A stretch of DNA of 64,000 nucleotides from the NCBI GenBank assembly GCA_016713025.1, contig JADJPZ010000004.1, positions 620,001 through 684,000 on the forward strand, read 5' to 3'. Below, in pieces: positions 9,788-19,554 of the stretch. The stretch's first letter is position 1. Each line of letters begins with the position of its first letter. The DNA is from Saprospiraceae bacterium. Lineage in GTDB: Bacteria > Bacteroidota > Bacteroidia > Chitinophagales > Saprospiraceae. The notes beneath the pieces are model-generated. The model was not told the DNA's origin. It saw only the letters and a list, made by a program, of their open reading frames with translations, and did no database searches. A program made the translations under genes and the position numbers.

Positions 9788-11335
9788 TTATTTCCAACCA
9801 CCGGTGTTGTTTTTTAAATTTATGTCCCACTCATCCAAGGCTTTTTGCATATCATTGCTCCTATTAGCTTGGTGATGGATGATATTATAGTTTTCATCTG
9901 CATCAGTATTCAGATTAAAAAGATATCTTGTATTTTTTCCCATATGTTTCTTAGTTAAGGTATATGTAAAGGTACCATTTTTATTTAGTGGTACAGGCCA
10001 TGTGTAGGAATGATAATTAGTATAGTACTTATGATCATTCATAATTAGTGCAATCGGTTTTTCATATTGATAAAAAATGATTTTTTCATGAGGTGTCTGG
10101 TCTGTCTTTCCAAATAAGATATCCGAAATGTTTTTGCCGTCAATGATCCTATCATTTGGCAAATCCAAACCCACTATGTCTAGTAATGTGGGAAAAATAT
10201 CCAAATTACTCACTCTGGCCTTGGCTACAGAATTTGGTAAAATTTTATTTTTCCACGAAACTAAAAGAGGTACTTTAAAACCACCTTCAAATGCCTGCCC
10301 TTTTCCGCCTCTTAATCCCCCTGTAGAGCCTTCATACCAAGGTCCGTTATCAGATGTAAAAAGTATAATTGTATTTTCATCTAAACCATTTTTTTCAAGA
10401 TTTTCTAAAATTTTCCCGATATAATGATCCATTTCCTCTACGACATCTCCAAACAGTCCTGCTTTGGATTTACCCCTAAATTCTTTTGAAGGTACTAAAG
10501 GCTCATGTGGTGCTGTAAAAGCCATATAGCAGAAAAAAGGTTTATCTTTATTTTGCTCAATGAATTGTATAGCATTATGAGCAAATAATTGACTGAAATC
10601 TTCTTGGTTTTCTCGAATATTACTTCTTATTACTTTCTCATCATCAATTAATACCACTGGTAGTAAATCGTTGGTGCTATTTACACCAAAAAACTTATCA
10701 AATCCGTGATATTTAGGGTTAAATTCTTTCCTAAATTTCATATCACCCAAATGCCACTTTCCTGAGAGGCAGGTAGCATAGCCTTTTTGTTTAAGTGCTT
10801 CGGCAAGGGTTATTTCTTTATGGGGCAATCCGTTTACATAACATTCTTTTCCATGGTCAGCAGCCCCAACATCATTTAATACTTTGCCAATTTTATTGAC
10901 GACTTTCATATGATAGGTCCAGTCCTCGGGATAAAGAACTGAAGTGAAACCCATTCGAATAGGATACCGACCCGTTAATAAGCCCGCACGTGAAGGAGAA
11001 CAGATAGCATTGGAAGTATAATGATTTGTAAAACGCATACCATTTGCAGCAATGCGGTCAATGTTTGGGGTTCGAATAGCATTGCCTCCATAACATCCTA
11101 AATCACCATAACCCAAATCATCGGCATTGATAAGTAATATATTAGGCAATTTATCAGTCTTAGACTTTTCCTTCAATGAAAACTTAAAGTCAAGGTCTTC
11201 TTTACTGACATCTTTGTTCATGCTAAAAAATGCAGATGAAAATAGTATATATCCTAAACCTAAAAACAATGGTATAGTGATAAGTAATGATATGCTAATA
11301 ATTCCTTTGCTAATATACTTAAAAAGAGATTTCAT
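9788..11335 (-). CDS. S1-type sulfatase with N-terminal membrane anchor
   Basis: A 515-residue sulfatase. Residues 13-37 form one long hydrophobic segment without a clear cleavage site, so it is probably anchored to the inner membrane facing the periplasm. Asp72-Asp73 in NADDLGYG and catalytic Cys112 in CSPSR mark the active site, with GKWHLG and FTSDNGPW further on. The CSPSR form is the standard substrate for the formylglycine-generating enzyme. It lies 30 bp before the amidohydrolase and only 9 bp after a sulfatase remnant, hinting that the sulfatase genes arose by local duplication. Confidence 0.92.
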   Translation of the reverse strand: MKSLFKYISKGIISISLLITIPLFLGLGYILFSSAFFSMNKDVSKEDLDFKFSLKEKSKTDKLPNILLINADDLGYGDLGCYGGNAIRTPNIDRIAANGMRFTNHYTSNAICSPSRAGLLTGRYPIRMGFTSVLYPEDWTYHMKVVNKIGKVLNDVGAADHGKECYVNGLPHKEITLAEALKQKGYATCLSGKWHLGDMKFRKEFNPKYHGFDKFFGVNSTNDLLPVVLIDDEKVIRSNIRENQEDFSQLFAHNAIQFIEQNKDKPFFCYMAFTAPHEPLVPSKEFRGKSKAGLFGDVVEEMDHYIGKILENLEKNGLDENTIILFTSDNGPWYEGSTGGLRGGKGQAFEGGFKVPLLVSWKNKILPNSVAKARVSNLDIFPTLLDIVGLDLPNDRIIDGKNISDILFGKTDQTPHEKIIFYQYEKPIALIMNDHKYYTNYHSYTWPVPLNKNGTFTYTLTKKHMGKNTRYLFNLNTDADENYNIIHHQANRSNDMQKALDEWDINLKNNTGGWK

Positions 11336-11344
11336 ATATTTTTT

Positions 11345-11733
11345 TTATTCATCAATTTTAATTATTATTTTTTCTAAATTATCGTTAAAGTCAAATGGAG
11401 TTTGATATGCGTGGCTAATAGACGCTCCCTCGTTTTTTCCTATTAATAAACCAAAACCTGATAATAAACTATATTGTACAGCCATCTTTATGTTTTCGAG
11501 TTTGCCAAGCTCTTCGTTGTCCATAAATAGGCTTATATCAGCCGTTGTAAAGTTAGGTTTTTCTTTTCAAAACCCAAGTCGTCTAACATAATCAAAATAA
11601 CATTTGGAGCATCTTTGGGGGCCTTAAGTGCTGCAGGAAAGGCCTCTATTTTTCCAGCATCTTTTTGGTATTTTATTTGCGAAAAAGATAATGTTGATAT
11701 GAATACGAATAAAATAAATTGAAAAATTTTCAT
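11345..11733 (-). pseudogene. Sulfatase remnant with catalytic core deleted
   Basis: A start at 11733 opens a signal peptide and the first 55 or so residues of an S1 sulfatase, reaching APNVILIMLDDLGF. The frame then runs into a stop at 11533. A second frame, beginning around 11565 and ending at the TAA at 11345, reads as the last 65-70 residues of a sulfatase, including LFMDNEELGKLENIKMA and HAYQTPFDFNDNLEK. That tail lines up with the C-terminus of the 769-residue sulfatase at 4107-6416 (FIDDKPAGILKDVTMA and YQTPFDYKGILEK). About 650 codons, with the catalytic cysteine, are missing. The gene is therefore a two-ended fossil left by an internal deletion. Confidence 0.85.
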
Positions 11734-11786
11734 TGAAATTAAAATAAATTTTTATTGATTACTTTTCTTGACAAAGCTTTTTCATA

Positions 11787-13247
11787 CTAATTAATCCGTT
11801 TTATTGCAGGAAGATATGTATTCATGGTTTCTGAATTCAAAATTTCGGGCTTTGGTCCGTACATCCGATAGACGACCCTAAAATCTAAATCCGCCGTTGG
11901 TGTTGGTAGCCAATTGCCCAATTCATTTTCGTTGGGTGGTGCGTGCGAAAATGTGATTGTTACAGAGCCATCAGCATTTCTTTTTACTGGATATTTTTTG
12001 GCATCTCCGACAGAGTAATGGAAATATTTATTCGGTACAAAATCACTTGCTTGATAAATCGTAATTGACCAAAAAGAAGTAACGGGTGAAACTTTTTCTT
12101 TCGGAATAATCATTTGATATGAGTATTTCCCACTCAATTTTTCACCATTATTGTCATAAATAATTTGCGGATAGTTGGCTTCGGTGGTCAGATTGGTGTA
12201 TAAACCGACCAATGCGTGTCTCGCCCGAGTGATATAGTCGTTATTGTCCGTGCCTCTGTCAAAATCGAGAAACCAATTATTGGGCGATAATTCCAGCCCT
12301 TTGTTCACATACCAATCCAATTGCTGTTTTCCGCTTTTGAAACCACGTTCCAAACCTCTCTTTACCGGTTCAGAAAGAGCATTGGCATCTATTTTGTTGC
12401 CTATTTTTACGCCAATGTTTGCCAATGATTTGACCAAATGTCTTTCACTCGGGAGTGGGCGATTTATAGCCATTTTGTTAAACAAAAAAGAGTACCATTC
12501 TAAGGCATTATCTGTATTTTTATACGTTTCTAATGGTAAGAATGTATCTTTTTCAGTTTTATTTAAAAACTTGGAAAGACTTTGTGAGGTGAATTTATTT
12601 TGATAAGTCGCTGCCAATTCCATGTCTTTTGACGGGTCTTTGACTTGCATTCGCGCAACAAAACCGAAAACATTGTGCCGCATACGGAACACTTTTTTGA
12701 AATTTTTTTTAGGCAATTCTCCTTTCCAATCGGGTCCTACCAATATGTAATTTCCACCTTTTGTATCGCCATACCGCGAGCCAATATAACCAACGACATC
12801 TAAAAAAGCATCACTCAATGTGATAGAAAAATATCTGTCATTGATAGGAGGAATAGAAAGAACGATGGGTTCTTTTTCTAAATCAGCAAAAAATATCGAA
12901 TAATTCGTGTCGTCGTTTGGCGAAGCCATCGTATTTAGGTCATGTGTCGGCAAATTATTCACATGAACCCATTGATTATAAGTTAAACCATCTTTTGGAT
13001 ACATCATTTTCATCTTGAAATTAGGGTCGGTTGTCCTTTTTACCAACCCTTTTACGACATTTTGAAAACGATAGTTGAGCACCATCGGCACACCATAAAG
13101 ATAGGCTTGTGCCGCTACGTTTGCCGCATATTCTTCTTGACCTTTCTCACTGTCTTCTTTACTTATTTGTACCGTAGGGGCTTGAGCCACAGTGAATTGG
13201 CTATTTATAATTATAAAAATGAATAAAAATAAAAGTCTGTTTTTCAT
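11787..13247 (-). CDS. DUF1254/DUF1214 domain protein, secreted
   Basis: A 486-residue member of the DUF1254/DUF1214 family with a cleavable signal peptide (residues 1-21, ending TVAQ), unlike the anchored paralogue at 2613-4076. Family marks include the AQAYLYGVPMVLNYRF segment near residue 50, SPNDDTNYS near residue 110, a SFWSITIYQASDFVPN stretch, and a C-terminal YRMYGPKPE followed by TYLPAIKRI. It is closest to the paralogue at 18004-19449, sharing the APTVQI start after the signal peptide. The biochemical role of the family is not established; the location suggests a periplasmic step in the same pathway as the sulfatases. Confidence 0.87.
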   Translation of the reverse strand: MKNRLLFLFIFIIINSQFTVAQAPTVQISKEDSEKGQEEYAANVAAQAYLYGVPMVLNYRFQNVVKGLVKRTTDPNFKMKMMYPKDGLTYNQWVHVNNLPTHDLNTMASPNDDTNYSIFFADLEKEPIVLSIPPINDRYFSITLSDAFLDVVGYIGSRYGDTKGGNYILVGPDWKGELPKKNFKKVFRMRHNVFGFVARMQVKDPSKDMELAATYQNKFTSQSLSKFLNKTEKDTFLPLETYKNTDNALEWYSFLFNKMAINRPLPSERHLVKSLANIGVKIGNKIDANALSEPVKRGLERGFKSGKQQLDWYVNKGLELSPNNWFLDFDRGTDNNDYITRARHALVGLYTNLTTEANYPQIIYDNNGEKLSGKYSYQMIIPKEKVSPVTSFWSITIYQASDFVPNKYFHYSVGDAKKYPVKRNADGSVTITFSHAPPNENELGNWLPTPTADLDFRVVYRMYGPKPEILNSETMNTYLPAIKRIN

Positions 13248-13375
13248 TGAAAAGTTGATTTTGAAAAAATTAAAATTACGGGTTTAAACTTAATATTCAT
13301 ATCGTTTAAAAATAAAAACTTTGTTATAATGAGGGGGTGTTTTTCACATCTTAAATATTCAAAGCCCCTTTATAT

Positions 13376-14806
13376 TTATTGTCTATCTACTGTTGGTGCT
13401 GTATATTTATTATCCAAGACCTCTTTTTTAGGGTCATACATCCGCATGATTAGCCAAAAATCCCCTTTGGGTGCAGGTAGCCAATTGGAAATATCTGTAG
13501 GGCGTTCATGTTGTATTAAAATATCCAAAGACCCATCTGCGTTGTATTTCAAATTGGGCGTAAGCCCACCGATATTGTACCGATTTATCTCATTTTCAAT
13601 CAATTGATTTTCGGGTCTGCTGTACATAGTGATAGACCAAAAAGCATTGACTGGTGGAAATTCATCCTTACCAAAATGTATCTTGTATTTTTTAGACCCA
13701 ATCAAATCATCGCCATCGGCATCAACAATCGTATTGACATACACGGCTTCTTCAGCGGTATTCGCCCCATAACCATAAAAAGCAACCGCAGAACCGATGG
13801 GATAGTTGAAATCGTATTTGCCGAGGTCATACCTAAAATTGAACCCTCCTTTGCGTTCACCACCAAATTTGAGCTCATCATAGATCCGTCTGAATGCTGC
13901 CATAATGCCATCTTCTAAGCCGGCTTTTTGAGATTTAGAAAGTTTTGCATCATCAAAGGTTAAATTGGGCCCAATACCCAACTTAGCAAAAGTGCTTACC
14001 AATCCCTTATCAACAGCAACTGGTGGATCGAAAGTAATGGTTTCATTGAGGAGTTTAAAAAAGTTAAGATTTCTGAGATCAGGGTTCGAATTCAGAGGAT
14101 TAACCATCGTTTCCGTTTTCGGGATAGAAGCATATTGGGCTACGGAATCAATAGGATAAAGCTTGTATTTCATCATCAGAGCATATACCGCTTTTTCATC
14201 TTCTTTATTGCCTGGAAACACCAAGTTTCGGGCTTGTAGAAAAACCTGATTTGTTGGACAATCTATTCTTTGGATTCCTGTAGGCAGGGTTCCATTCCAA
14301 TCAAATTTGCAATATGCCCATTTTCCAGGTGTTGTACCCATGCGACTCCCTACATAGTTAAAGGTATTTAGACTGGCATCCGTAGCTTGTACCGTCCAAT
14401 ATTTATTAGACACTTCAGGTATTTCGATGATGATGGGCCCTTTCGAAACATCCAACCAAGCCAAACCATAATAGGTATCACTATTGGGTGTAAAATCCGT
14501 AAAACCGGGCTTAGCCAATTCTTTACTAATAGCAAAAGTATTGATAGGTGCATAGTCGTGATAGTCTGGGTGTATTGCTTTTTTCTGCAACAACATGGAC
14601 TTCACCCGTACAAACCCCCATAGATAAGCATTGTAGGCGATATTGAACGCTTCTTGTTCGTCCACTTTATCGCGGTCATGGGTTGCTTCAAAAACACTAC
14701 GTTTCAGTGTATCTATGGAAGTTACTTTTTTGGATACTAAAAAATAGATCACAAAAGCCAAAATAGCCAATGAAGCCAGTAAAATTATTTTTTTTAAACC
14801 ACCCAT
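13376..14806 (-). CDS. DUF1254/DUF1214 domain protein, membrane-anchored
   Basis: A 476-residue DUF1254/DUF1214 protein with one N-terminal membrane segment (about residues 7-25) and no cleavage site. Recognisable parts are the NAYLWGFVRVKSM segment near residue 60, TPNSDTYYGLAWLD near residue 105, NAFWSITMYSRPENQL in the DUF1214 half, and the C-terminal MRMYDPKKEVLDN. Its first 50 residues match the truncated copy at 15942-16115, on the other side of the KAS III gene, so a duplication spanning this spot is likely. It ends 129 bp before the next gene in the run, whose promoter could lie there. Confidence 0.87.
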   Translation of the reverse strand: MGGLKKIILLASLAILAFVIYFLVSKKVTSIDTLKRSVFEATHDRDKVDEQEAFNIAYNAYLWGFVRVKSMLLQKKAIHPDYHDYAPINTFAISKELAKPGFTDFTPNSDTYYGLAWLDVSKGPIIIEIPEVSNKYWTVQATDASLNTFNYVGSRMGTTPGKWAYCKFDWNGTLPTGIQRIDCPTNQVFLQARNLVFPGNKEDEKAVYALMMKYKLYPIDSVAQYASIPKTETMVNPLNSNPDLRNLNFFKLLNETITFDPPVAVDKGLVSTFAKLGIGPNLTFDDAKLSKSQKAGLEDGIMAAFRRIYDELKFGGERKGGFNFRYDLGKYDFNYPIGSAVAFYGYGANTAEEAVYVNTIVDADGDDLIGSKKYKIHFGKDEFPPVNAFWSITMYSRPENQLIENEINRYNIGGLTPNLKYNADGSLDILIQHERPTDISNWLPAPKGDFWLIMRMYDPKKEVLDNKYTAPTVDRQ

Positions 14807-14825
14807 TTTAAACTTAGATTTAATT

Positions 14826-15893
14826 TTAAAACTGATAAACTAAAGCATTACAGTGCATTCCGGCACCGACTGATGCCATCACGGCCAACTGTCCCTTGTT
14901 TATTTTGTAACCCTTTATTTGATTTTTTAAAACCATGTCCATCAGTGTCGGAATAGTTGCTACTGATGTATTGCCTAAAACCTCTATAGTTGTCGGAATC
15001 TTTCCTTCAAAATTATAGTCTTTTTGACCATACAATGTGGCAAGATTTTGAGCTATGGCTTGCAACATTTTGCCATTCGCCTGGTGAAACAAAAATATAT
15101 CTACATCATCAAGAGTTTTACCTGCTTTATCTAAGGCATTTTTGATTACCTGTGGCAGCCATGTGGTTGCATATTTATATACATCACGTCCACTCATTTT
15201 AAAATAAGAACTTCCAGGCACTTCTGCATTTAGTGACTCATTTTGATAAATGTACTTTAGATCAGCCTGAGCATGGGAGTATGTGGCGTATGATAAAATA
15301 CCTTTGGTCCTTGATTTACTTTTTGACACTATACACGCTCCGCATCCATCTGCCAGAATCATAGAGTCCAAATCATGCGGATCCAAAAATCTTGATGCCA
15401 CCTCAACACCTACGACAAGTATGTTTTGTGCATTTACGTCATCGGCCAATACCTGTTTGGCCTGAATGACTGATTGTAACCATCCTGGACATCCGAAAAG
15501 AAGATCATAAGCAAAACAATCATGGTTCTCAACCTTCAATGCATTTTTAAGTAGTGCTGCCATATTGGGCACTGAATGAATGCCTCTCCCATCAGTCAGC
15601 ATATTACCAGCATTGTGCGCTACGATGATACCTTGTATATCATTGACTTCAATCCCTGCATCATCAATTGCTCTCCTAGAAGCTGCAGTCATCAATGGCA
15701 CTGAATCTTCATCATCCCGAATATATCTACGTTCACGAATCCCGGTAATGGTTTCCAGTTTTTCGGCAAATTCTGCTCCGGATTTTCCAGTTTTTTCACC
15801 TGATTTTTCATAAAAGATATTATCTGAAAAATGTGAATTTTTAACTACCTTTTCAGGTAATGAACTTCCTGTTCCTGTAATGATTGCTTTCAA
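14826..15893 (-). CDS. KAS III-like (FabH-type) 3-oxoacyl-ACP synthase
   Basis: A 355-residue thiolase-fold enzyme of the FabH group, which joins an acyl-CoA to malonyl-ACP or catalyses related acyl transfers. The catalytic triad is visible: Cys135 in FGCPGW, His in LFHQANGKM near residue 270, and Asn in LGNTSVATIP near residue 310. Length and the start motif ITGTGSSLPEKVV fit the family. Placed among sulfatases and DUF1254 genes rather than fab genes, it is probably a specialised enzyme for a particular acyl substrate, not the housekeeping FabH. It lies 19 bp from the downstream DUF1254 gene, so the two are likely co-transcribed. Confidence 0.9.
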   Translation of the reverse strand: MKAIITGTGSSLPEKVVKNSHFSDNIFYEKSGEKTGKSGAEFAEKLETITGIRERRYIRDDEDSVPLMTAASRRAIDDAGIEVNDIQGIIVAHNAGNMLTDGRGIHSVPNMAALLKNALKVENHDCFAYDLLFGCPGWLQSVIQAKQVLADDVNAQNILVVGVEVASRFLDPHDLDSMILADGCGACIVSKSKSRTKGILSYATYSHAQADLKYIYQNESLNAEVPGSSYFKMSGRDVYKYATTWLPQVIKNALDKAGKTLDDVDIFLFHQANGKMLQAIAQNLATLYGQKDYNFEGKIPTTIEVLGNTSVATIPTLMDMVLKNQIKGYKINKGQLAVMASVGAGMHCNALVYQF

Positions 15894-15941
15894 ATTTTAG
15901 AATTTTATATTTGGTGATTTATATTTTGGTGATTTCCTGTT

Positions 15942-16115
15942 TTATAAGTAAGCACATTTAAAAGCCTCTTGTACAGCTACTTTATCTCGGCCATGACTTG
16001 CTTCAAAAACACTACGTTTCAGTGTATCTATGGAATTTACTTTTTTGGTAACCAAAAAATAACCCACGAAAGCCAACAGCGCTAAAACGATGAATACTAT
16101 TATTTTTTTAATCAT
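15942..16115 (-). pseudogene. Truncated N-terminal copy of a DUF1254 gene
   Basis: An ATG at 16115 opens 57 codons, ending at TAA 15942. The reading is a membrane segment followed by TKKVNSIDTLKRSVFEAS and a short tail ending KCAYL. This matches the N-terminus of the 476-residue protein at 13376-14806 (SKKVTSIDTLKRSVFEAT) at nearly every position. The remaining 420 residues are absent. It is a partial duplicate of that gene, separated from it by the KAS III gene. Translation is possible, giving a small membrane peptide, but nothing indicates a function. Confidence 0.82.
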
Positions 16116-16132
16116 TATTATTTAGTATTTTC

Positions 16133-17977
16133 TTAATCCAGTTTATAAATGTCTTCTTTTGGATAAAAAGTCTTGCTTTTATATTCGTCAAATACCCCTA
16201 GCAGCTTAGTTGCATTGCCCGTGATTTTTGACTTTTTAATCAAATCATCAATACCTATTTCTCCTCTAAAGTACGCAGTAAAATTATCAGCTGTAGTCTC
16301 TATTGTGGCATCGGCTACTTTGTAATGAGCCAAAGGATTAGGTAGAAACTCAGCTATGGCATGACGGATGTGCAGACCCGAAGCTTTGTTATTGATTTTA
16401 AATACTAAGACGGCGTCTGTACCATTGGCCAGTTCAGGATTGATACGTGTACGCACATGATTAATAGCCCGTGGTATATCTGCTTTAACCCACTCTTTGC
16501 TCTGAATACTACTTAAAGTAAAGTTTTCATTACCTTCCAAACTCATAGCTGCTGCCATGTAGAAATTCCTAACAATTAACGAAGGAGTACGCTGTCCTAA
16601 AAGTCGGAATACATCTCCTAAAGCCTTTCGGTAAATGACGTTTGATTTATCAGAATAATATAAATATTTAGCTAAGTCTTTGGCCCAAATTAATTCGGCA
16701 TCAACAATTGCTTTTTGATACAGTTCCATCATTTTAACAGTACCTCCTGCTAAAGCAATCATCTTTTCTGCCATTACTTTACGTGGTAAAGAGTGAATGT
16801 CTTCAGCATAACCGGAGTAGTAGCCACCATTGTAAGTAGGGAAAGCCTGGTAAAAGGTATTTACTTCACCATATATTTCATTGACAATAGGATGTTGTGA
16901 AAGAGCAATTGGCCATTTGATATAATGTCTTAATTCATCGGGAGCAATACCTTGGTTGGATAGTCTGATGGCCTGATCGTATATAAAAGCCATAGCATTG
17001 TACAAGGCATTACAGGCGTCTTGAATATTTTGTTTTCCTACCATGGGTAAGCTGCCTCCACCTACAGAGATTAACTTTTCTGGTTTCAAATCACGGATTT
17101 TTTTAACAGCTGCCATCCAGTTTTCAGGTGATCGGTATCTATCTCCTCTCAGTGTGTAGAGGTTGGGTATCATAGTCCACATCACATTGTCGATAACAAG
17201 ATTTTCGTTTGGGAGGTAAAAAGTTAAAGACTCTTCGGTATCTGTGATTGCATGAAAAGCTTGAATTTTGACCCCGCCAATGGTGATGATTTCACCATCT
17301 TTCATGGTTTTTGTTGTGGGCAACCAACCTCGCTCTCTATTTAGCTCCAAAACACCACCTCCGCCTGCTAATGGGGCATCCTTGCCTATAGCCGGATGAT
17401 CTGTTGCAAAATGGATACGTGCTTTTGCATCCATCAATGGCAATAATTCCTCGATGTATGGGAAAGATAATTCACCTGATGTTTGCATGATACGATTGTG
17501 ATCAGGGTGTCCAACGATCATAGCTTTGTCTCCATCGAGCAAGCCTGTAGTGCCTTTAGGATAGTGTGCATGGTCATATAGAACGGCAATAACGGGCTTT
17601 TTGCTGATTTTTTCACGTATCAATTTACGCCAAATTCTGCCTTCATCATTATGCTCACCGGTAGGACATACGATGAGACCTTTGGGTGTTTCGATGACAA
17701 CGGGAGTGTAAAAATTCCCACCTAAAACCCAAATTTTTTCCGAGATCCTAAGGAAAGAATCTTTAGGTAATATGGCTCTAGAAATGGGTGCTGCCATGGC
17801 AAAAGCTTGGGCATTGCCAACTGCTCCATGCCGCATAGTTGCAGGTTTAAAATTGGGATTATTATTGTAATGTCGCCAATCCACAGGTATGGGTATTTTC
17901 TTTTGCTGTGGATTTTGGGCTTTTGCTAAAAAGAAAGTCATACAGACTAACAATAATAGAATATATATTTTATGCAT
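16133..17977 (-). CDS. Alkylsulfatase-like metallo-beta-lactamase protein with degenerate metal site
   Basis: A 614-residue exported protein with the domain order of SdsA1/BDS1 alkylsulfatases: signal peptide, metallo-beta-lactamase domain (about 70-360), dimerisation domain (about 380-520, with NGGYYSGYAEDIHSLP and LIVRNFYMAAA) and a C-terminal SCP2-like domain. The start at 17977 gives a clean signal peptide; an in-frame ATG at 18004 overlaps the upstream stop by one base and remains possible. The usual HxHxDH zinc motif reads DHAHYPK, keeping two His but losing Asp and His. The AE segment reads ID, the HNLYTLRG His is Pro (PNLYTLRG), and the HHWP segment reads GSLP. It may have lost zinc hydrolase activity or use another metal arrangement. 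The family normally cleaves long-chain alkyl sulfates. Confidence 0.85.
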   Translation of the reverse strand: MHKIYILLLLVCMTFFLAKAQNPQQKKIPIPVDWRHYNNNPNFKPATMRHGAVGNAQAFAMAAPISRAILPKDSFLRISEKIWVLGGNFYTPVVIETPKGLIVCPTGEHNDEGRIWRKLIREKISKKPVIAVLYDHAHYPKGTTGLLDGDKAMIVGHPDHNRIMQTSGELSFPYIEELLPLMDAKARIHFATDHPAIGKDAPLAGGGGVLELNRERGWLPTTKTMKDGEIITIGGVKIQAFHAITDTEESLTFYLPNENLVIDNVMWTMIPNLYTLRGDRYRSPENWMAAVKKIRDLKPEKLISVGGGSLPMVGKQNIQDACNALYNAMAFIYDQAIRLSNQGIAPDELRHYIKWPIALSQHPIVNEIYGEVNTFYQAFPTYNGGYYSGYAEDIHSLPRKVMAEKMIALAGGTVKMMELYQKAIVDAELIWAKDLAKYLYYSDKSNVIYRKALGDVFRLLGQRTPSLIVRNFYMAAAMSLEGNENFTLSSIQSKEWVKADIPRAINHVRTRINPELANGTDAVLVFKINNKASGLHIRHAIAEFLPNPLAHYKVADATIETTADNFTAYFRGEIGIDDLIKKSKITGNATKLLGVFDEYKSKTFYPKEDIYKLD

Positions 17978-18003
17978 TTGTTTAGTATTGATTTGTACGA
18001 CCA

Positions 18004-19449
18004 TTAAATTCTGATAACCGGTGGTAAATAGGGCGTTAATCCTTCCTTTGTCAGTAAATTCTTCTTCGGTATATACATTCTATACACAATTCTAAAATCT
18101 TTGCCTTCTTCTGGTGCAGGCAGCCAATTGCTCAGCTCTCCATTGGGTGGTTCATGCGAAATCATAATAGTCACTGAACCATCAGCATTCCGTTTTACGG
18201 GTTGTGCTTTTTGATCTCCTACTGAATAATGGTAGTATTTATTAGGCACAAAATCACTGCCCTGATAAGTGATCATAGACCAAAAGGCATCCACAGGACC
18301 CACTTTATCTTTTGGGATGGTAAGTTGGTATGAATATTTGCCTGTCAGTTTTTCACCCTTACTATCAGAAATAGTTTGTGGATACATGGCTTCTTCCATG
18401 AGATTGGTGTACATGCCTATCTTACAATAATACGCTCGAAACAAATAATCTTGCTCTGGTCTTCCTCTTTCAAAAGATAAAAACCAATTATTATCTGTCT
18501 TTTCTGGACCTCTATTGATAAACCAGCTTAATGCATCTTGCCCCGCTTGATATCCTTTCTCTAAGCCTTTTTTAACCGGATCAGGTAATGCATTTACATT
18601 CACATCTTTGGACACATCGATGCCAAGGCTTTTCAAAGATTTTATAACGGCCCTGTCTTCAGGAAGAGGTTTATTAATTTTTAATTTTGAAAAAAGATAG
18701 GCGTACCAGTCTAATGCTTTTTCGGGATTTGGAAAAACTTCTAATGGTGCAAAATTGTCTTCTTTTGATGTGCCCAAAAACTTAGACAAACTTTCGGCTT
18801 TTATTTGTGCTTGCAAGAGTTGGGCTTTTTTTAGGTCAGCTCCCTTGTCTCTCACCTGTATGCGTGATATGAACCCCTGCATATTGTATCGCATACGGAT
18901 CACTTTTTTGACGTTTTTGGGTTTTTGTCCTTTCCAGTCAGGAGACACAAGCATATAACTTCCGCCTTTGACATCACCTTGGCTTGTTCCTATATACCCG
19001 GTGTTTTCGACAAAGGCATCACCTAGTGCAATAGCAAAGTATCGATCAGTAATAGGTGGAATTGTAAGCACAATGGGTTCTTGACGCAGGTCAGAAAAAA
19101 ATATCGAATAAATGGTTTCATCATTCGGTGTAGCCAAGGTTGCCAATTGGTGTGAAGGTAGCGTAATAGTATGTATCCAAGTATTAAAGAACAAGCCTCT
19201 CGCCACATTGGCAAATTGTACTGGAAAGTTAGGGTCTTCTCCTTTTTTGACCAGGTTTCGCATTACATTCATAAATCGATGGTCAAGCACCATAGGCAGA
19301 CCATATAGATAAGTCTGTGTAGCTACAGAAGTAGCAAAGGCTTCCTGCCCTTTTTCAGCTTCTTCTTGAGTGATTTGTACTGTTGGGGCTTGCCCAAAAG
19401 TATTCACATTAATAAAAAATAAAACAAATAAGATTAAGGAGTACTTCAT
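18004..19449 (-). CDS. DUF1254/DUF1214 domain protein, secreted
   Basis: A 481-residue DUF1254/DUF1214 protein with a cleavable signal peptide (residues 1-19, ending TFGQ). It closely resembles the paralogue at 11787-13247: shared APTVQI start, ATQTYLYGLPMVLDHRF segment, TPNDETIYSIFFSDL, DAFWSMITYQGSDFVPN, and a C-terminal YRMYIPKKN. Its stop at 18004-18006 shares a base with an upstream in-frame ATG of the alkylsulfatase-like gene, so the two are probably translationally linked. Function of the family is not known; pairing with an alkylsulfatase-like protein is a useful hint. Confidence 0.87.
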   Translation of the reverse strand: MKYSLILFVLFFINVNTFGQAPTVQITQEEAEKGQEAFATSVATQTYLYGLPMVLDHRFMNVMRNLVKKGEDPNFPVQFANVARGLFFNTWIHTITLPSHQLATLATPNDETIYSIFFSDLRQEPIVLTIPPITDRYFAIALGDAFVENTGYIGTSQGDVKGGSYMLVSPDWKGQKPKNVKKVIRMRYNMQGFISRIQVRDKGADLKKAQLLQAQIKAESLSKFLGTSKEDNFAPLEVFPNPEKALDWYAYLFSKLKINKPLPEDRAVIKSLKSLGIDVSKDVNVNALPDPVKKGLEKGYQAGQDALSWFINRGPEKTDNNWFLSFERGRPEQDYLFRAYYCKIGMYTNLMEEAMYPQTISDSKGEKLTGKYSYQLTIPKDKVGPVDAFWSMITYQGSDFVPNKYYHYSVGDQKAQPVKRNADGSVTIMISHEPPNGELSNWLPAPEEGKDFRIVYRMYIPKKNLLTKEGLTPYLPPVIRI

Positions 19450-19554
19450 ATGTATTAAATATTATAGTGAACAGAAAATATTCTACGAAAAATTTAAATC
19501 AGAATTGATTAAAAATCAGATTATTATGATTTTTAATTTTTGCAATCAATTTTC

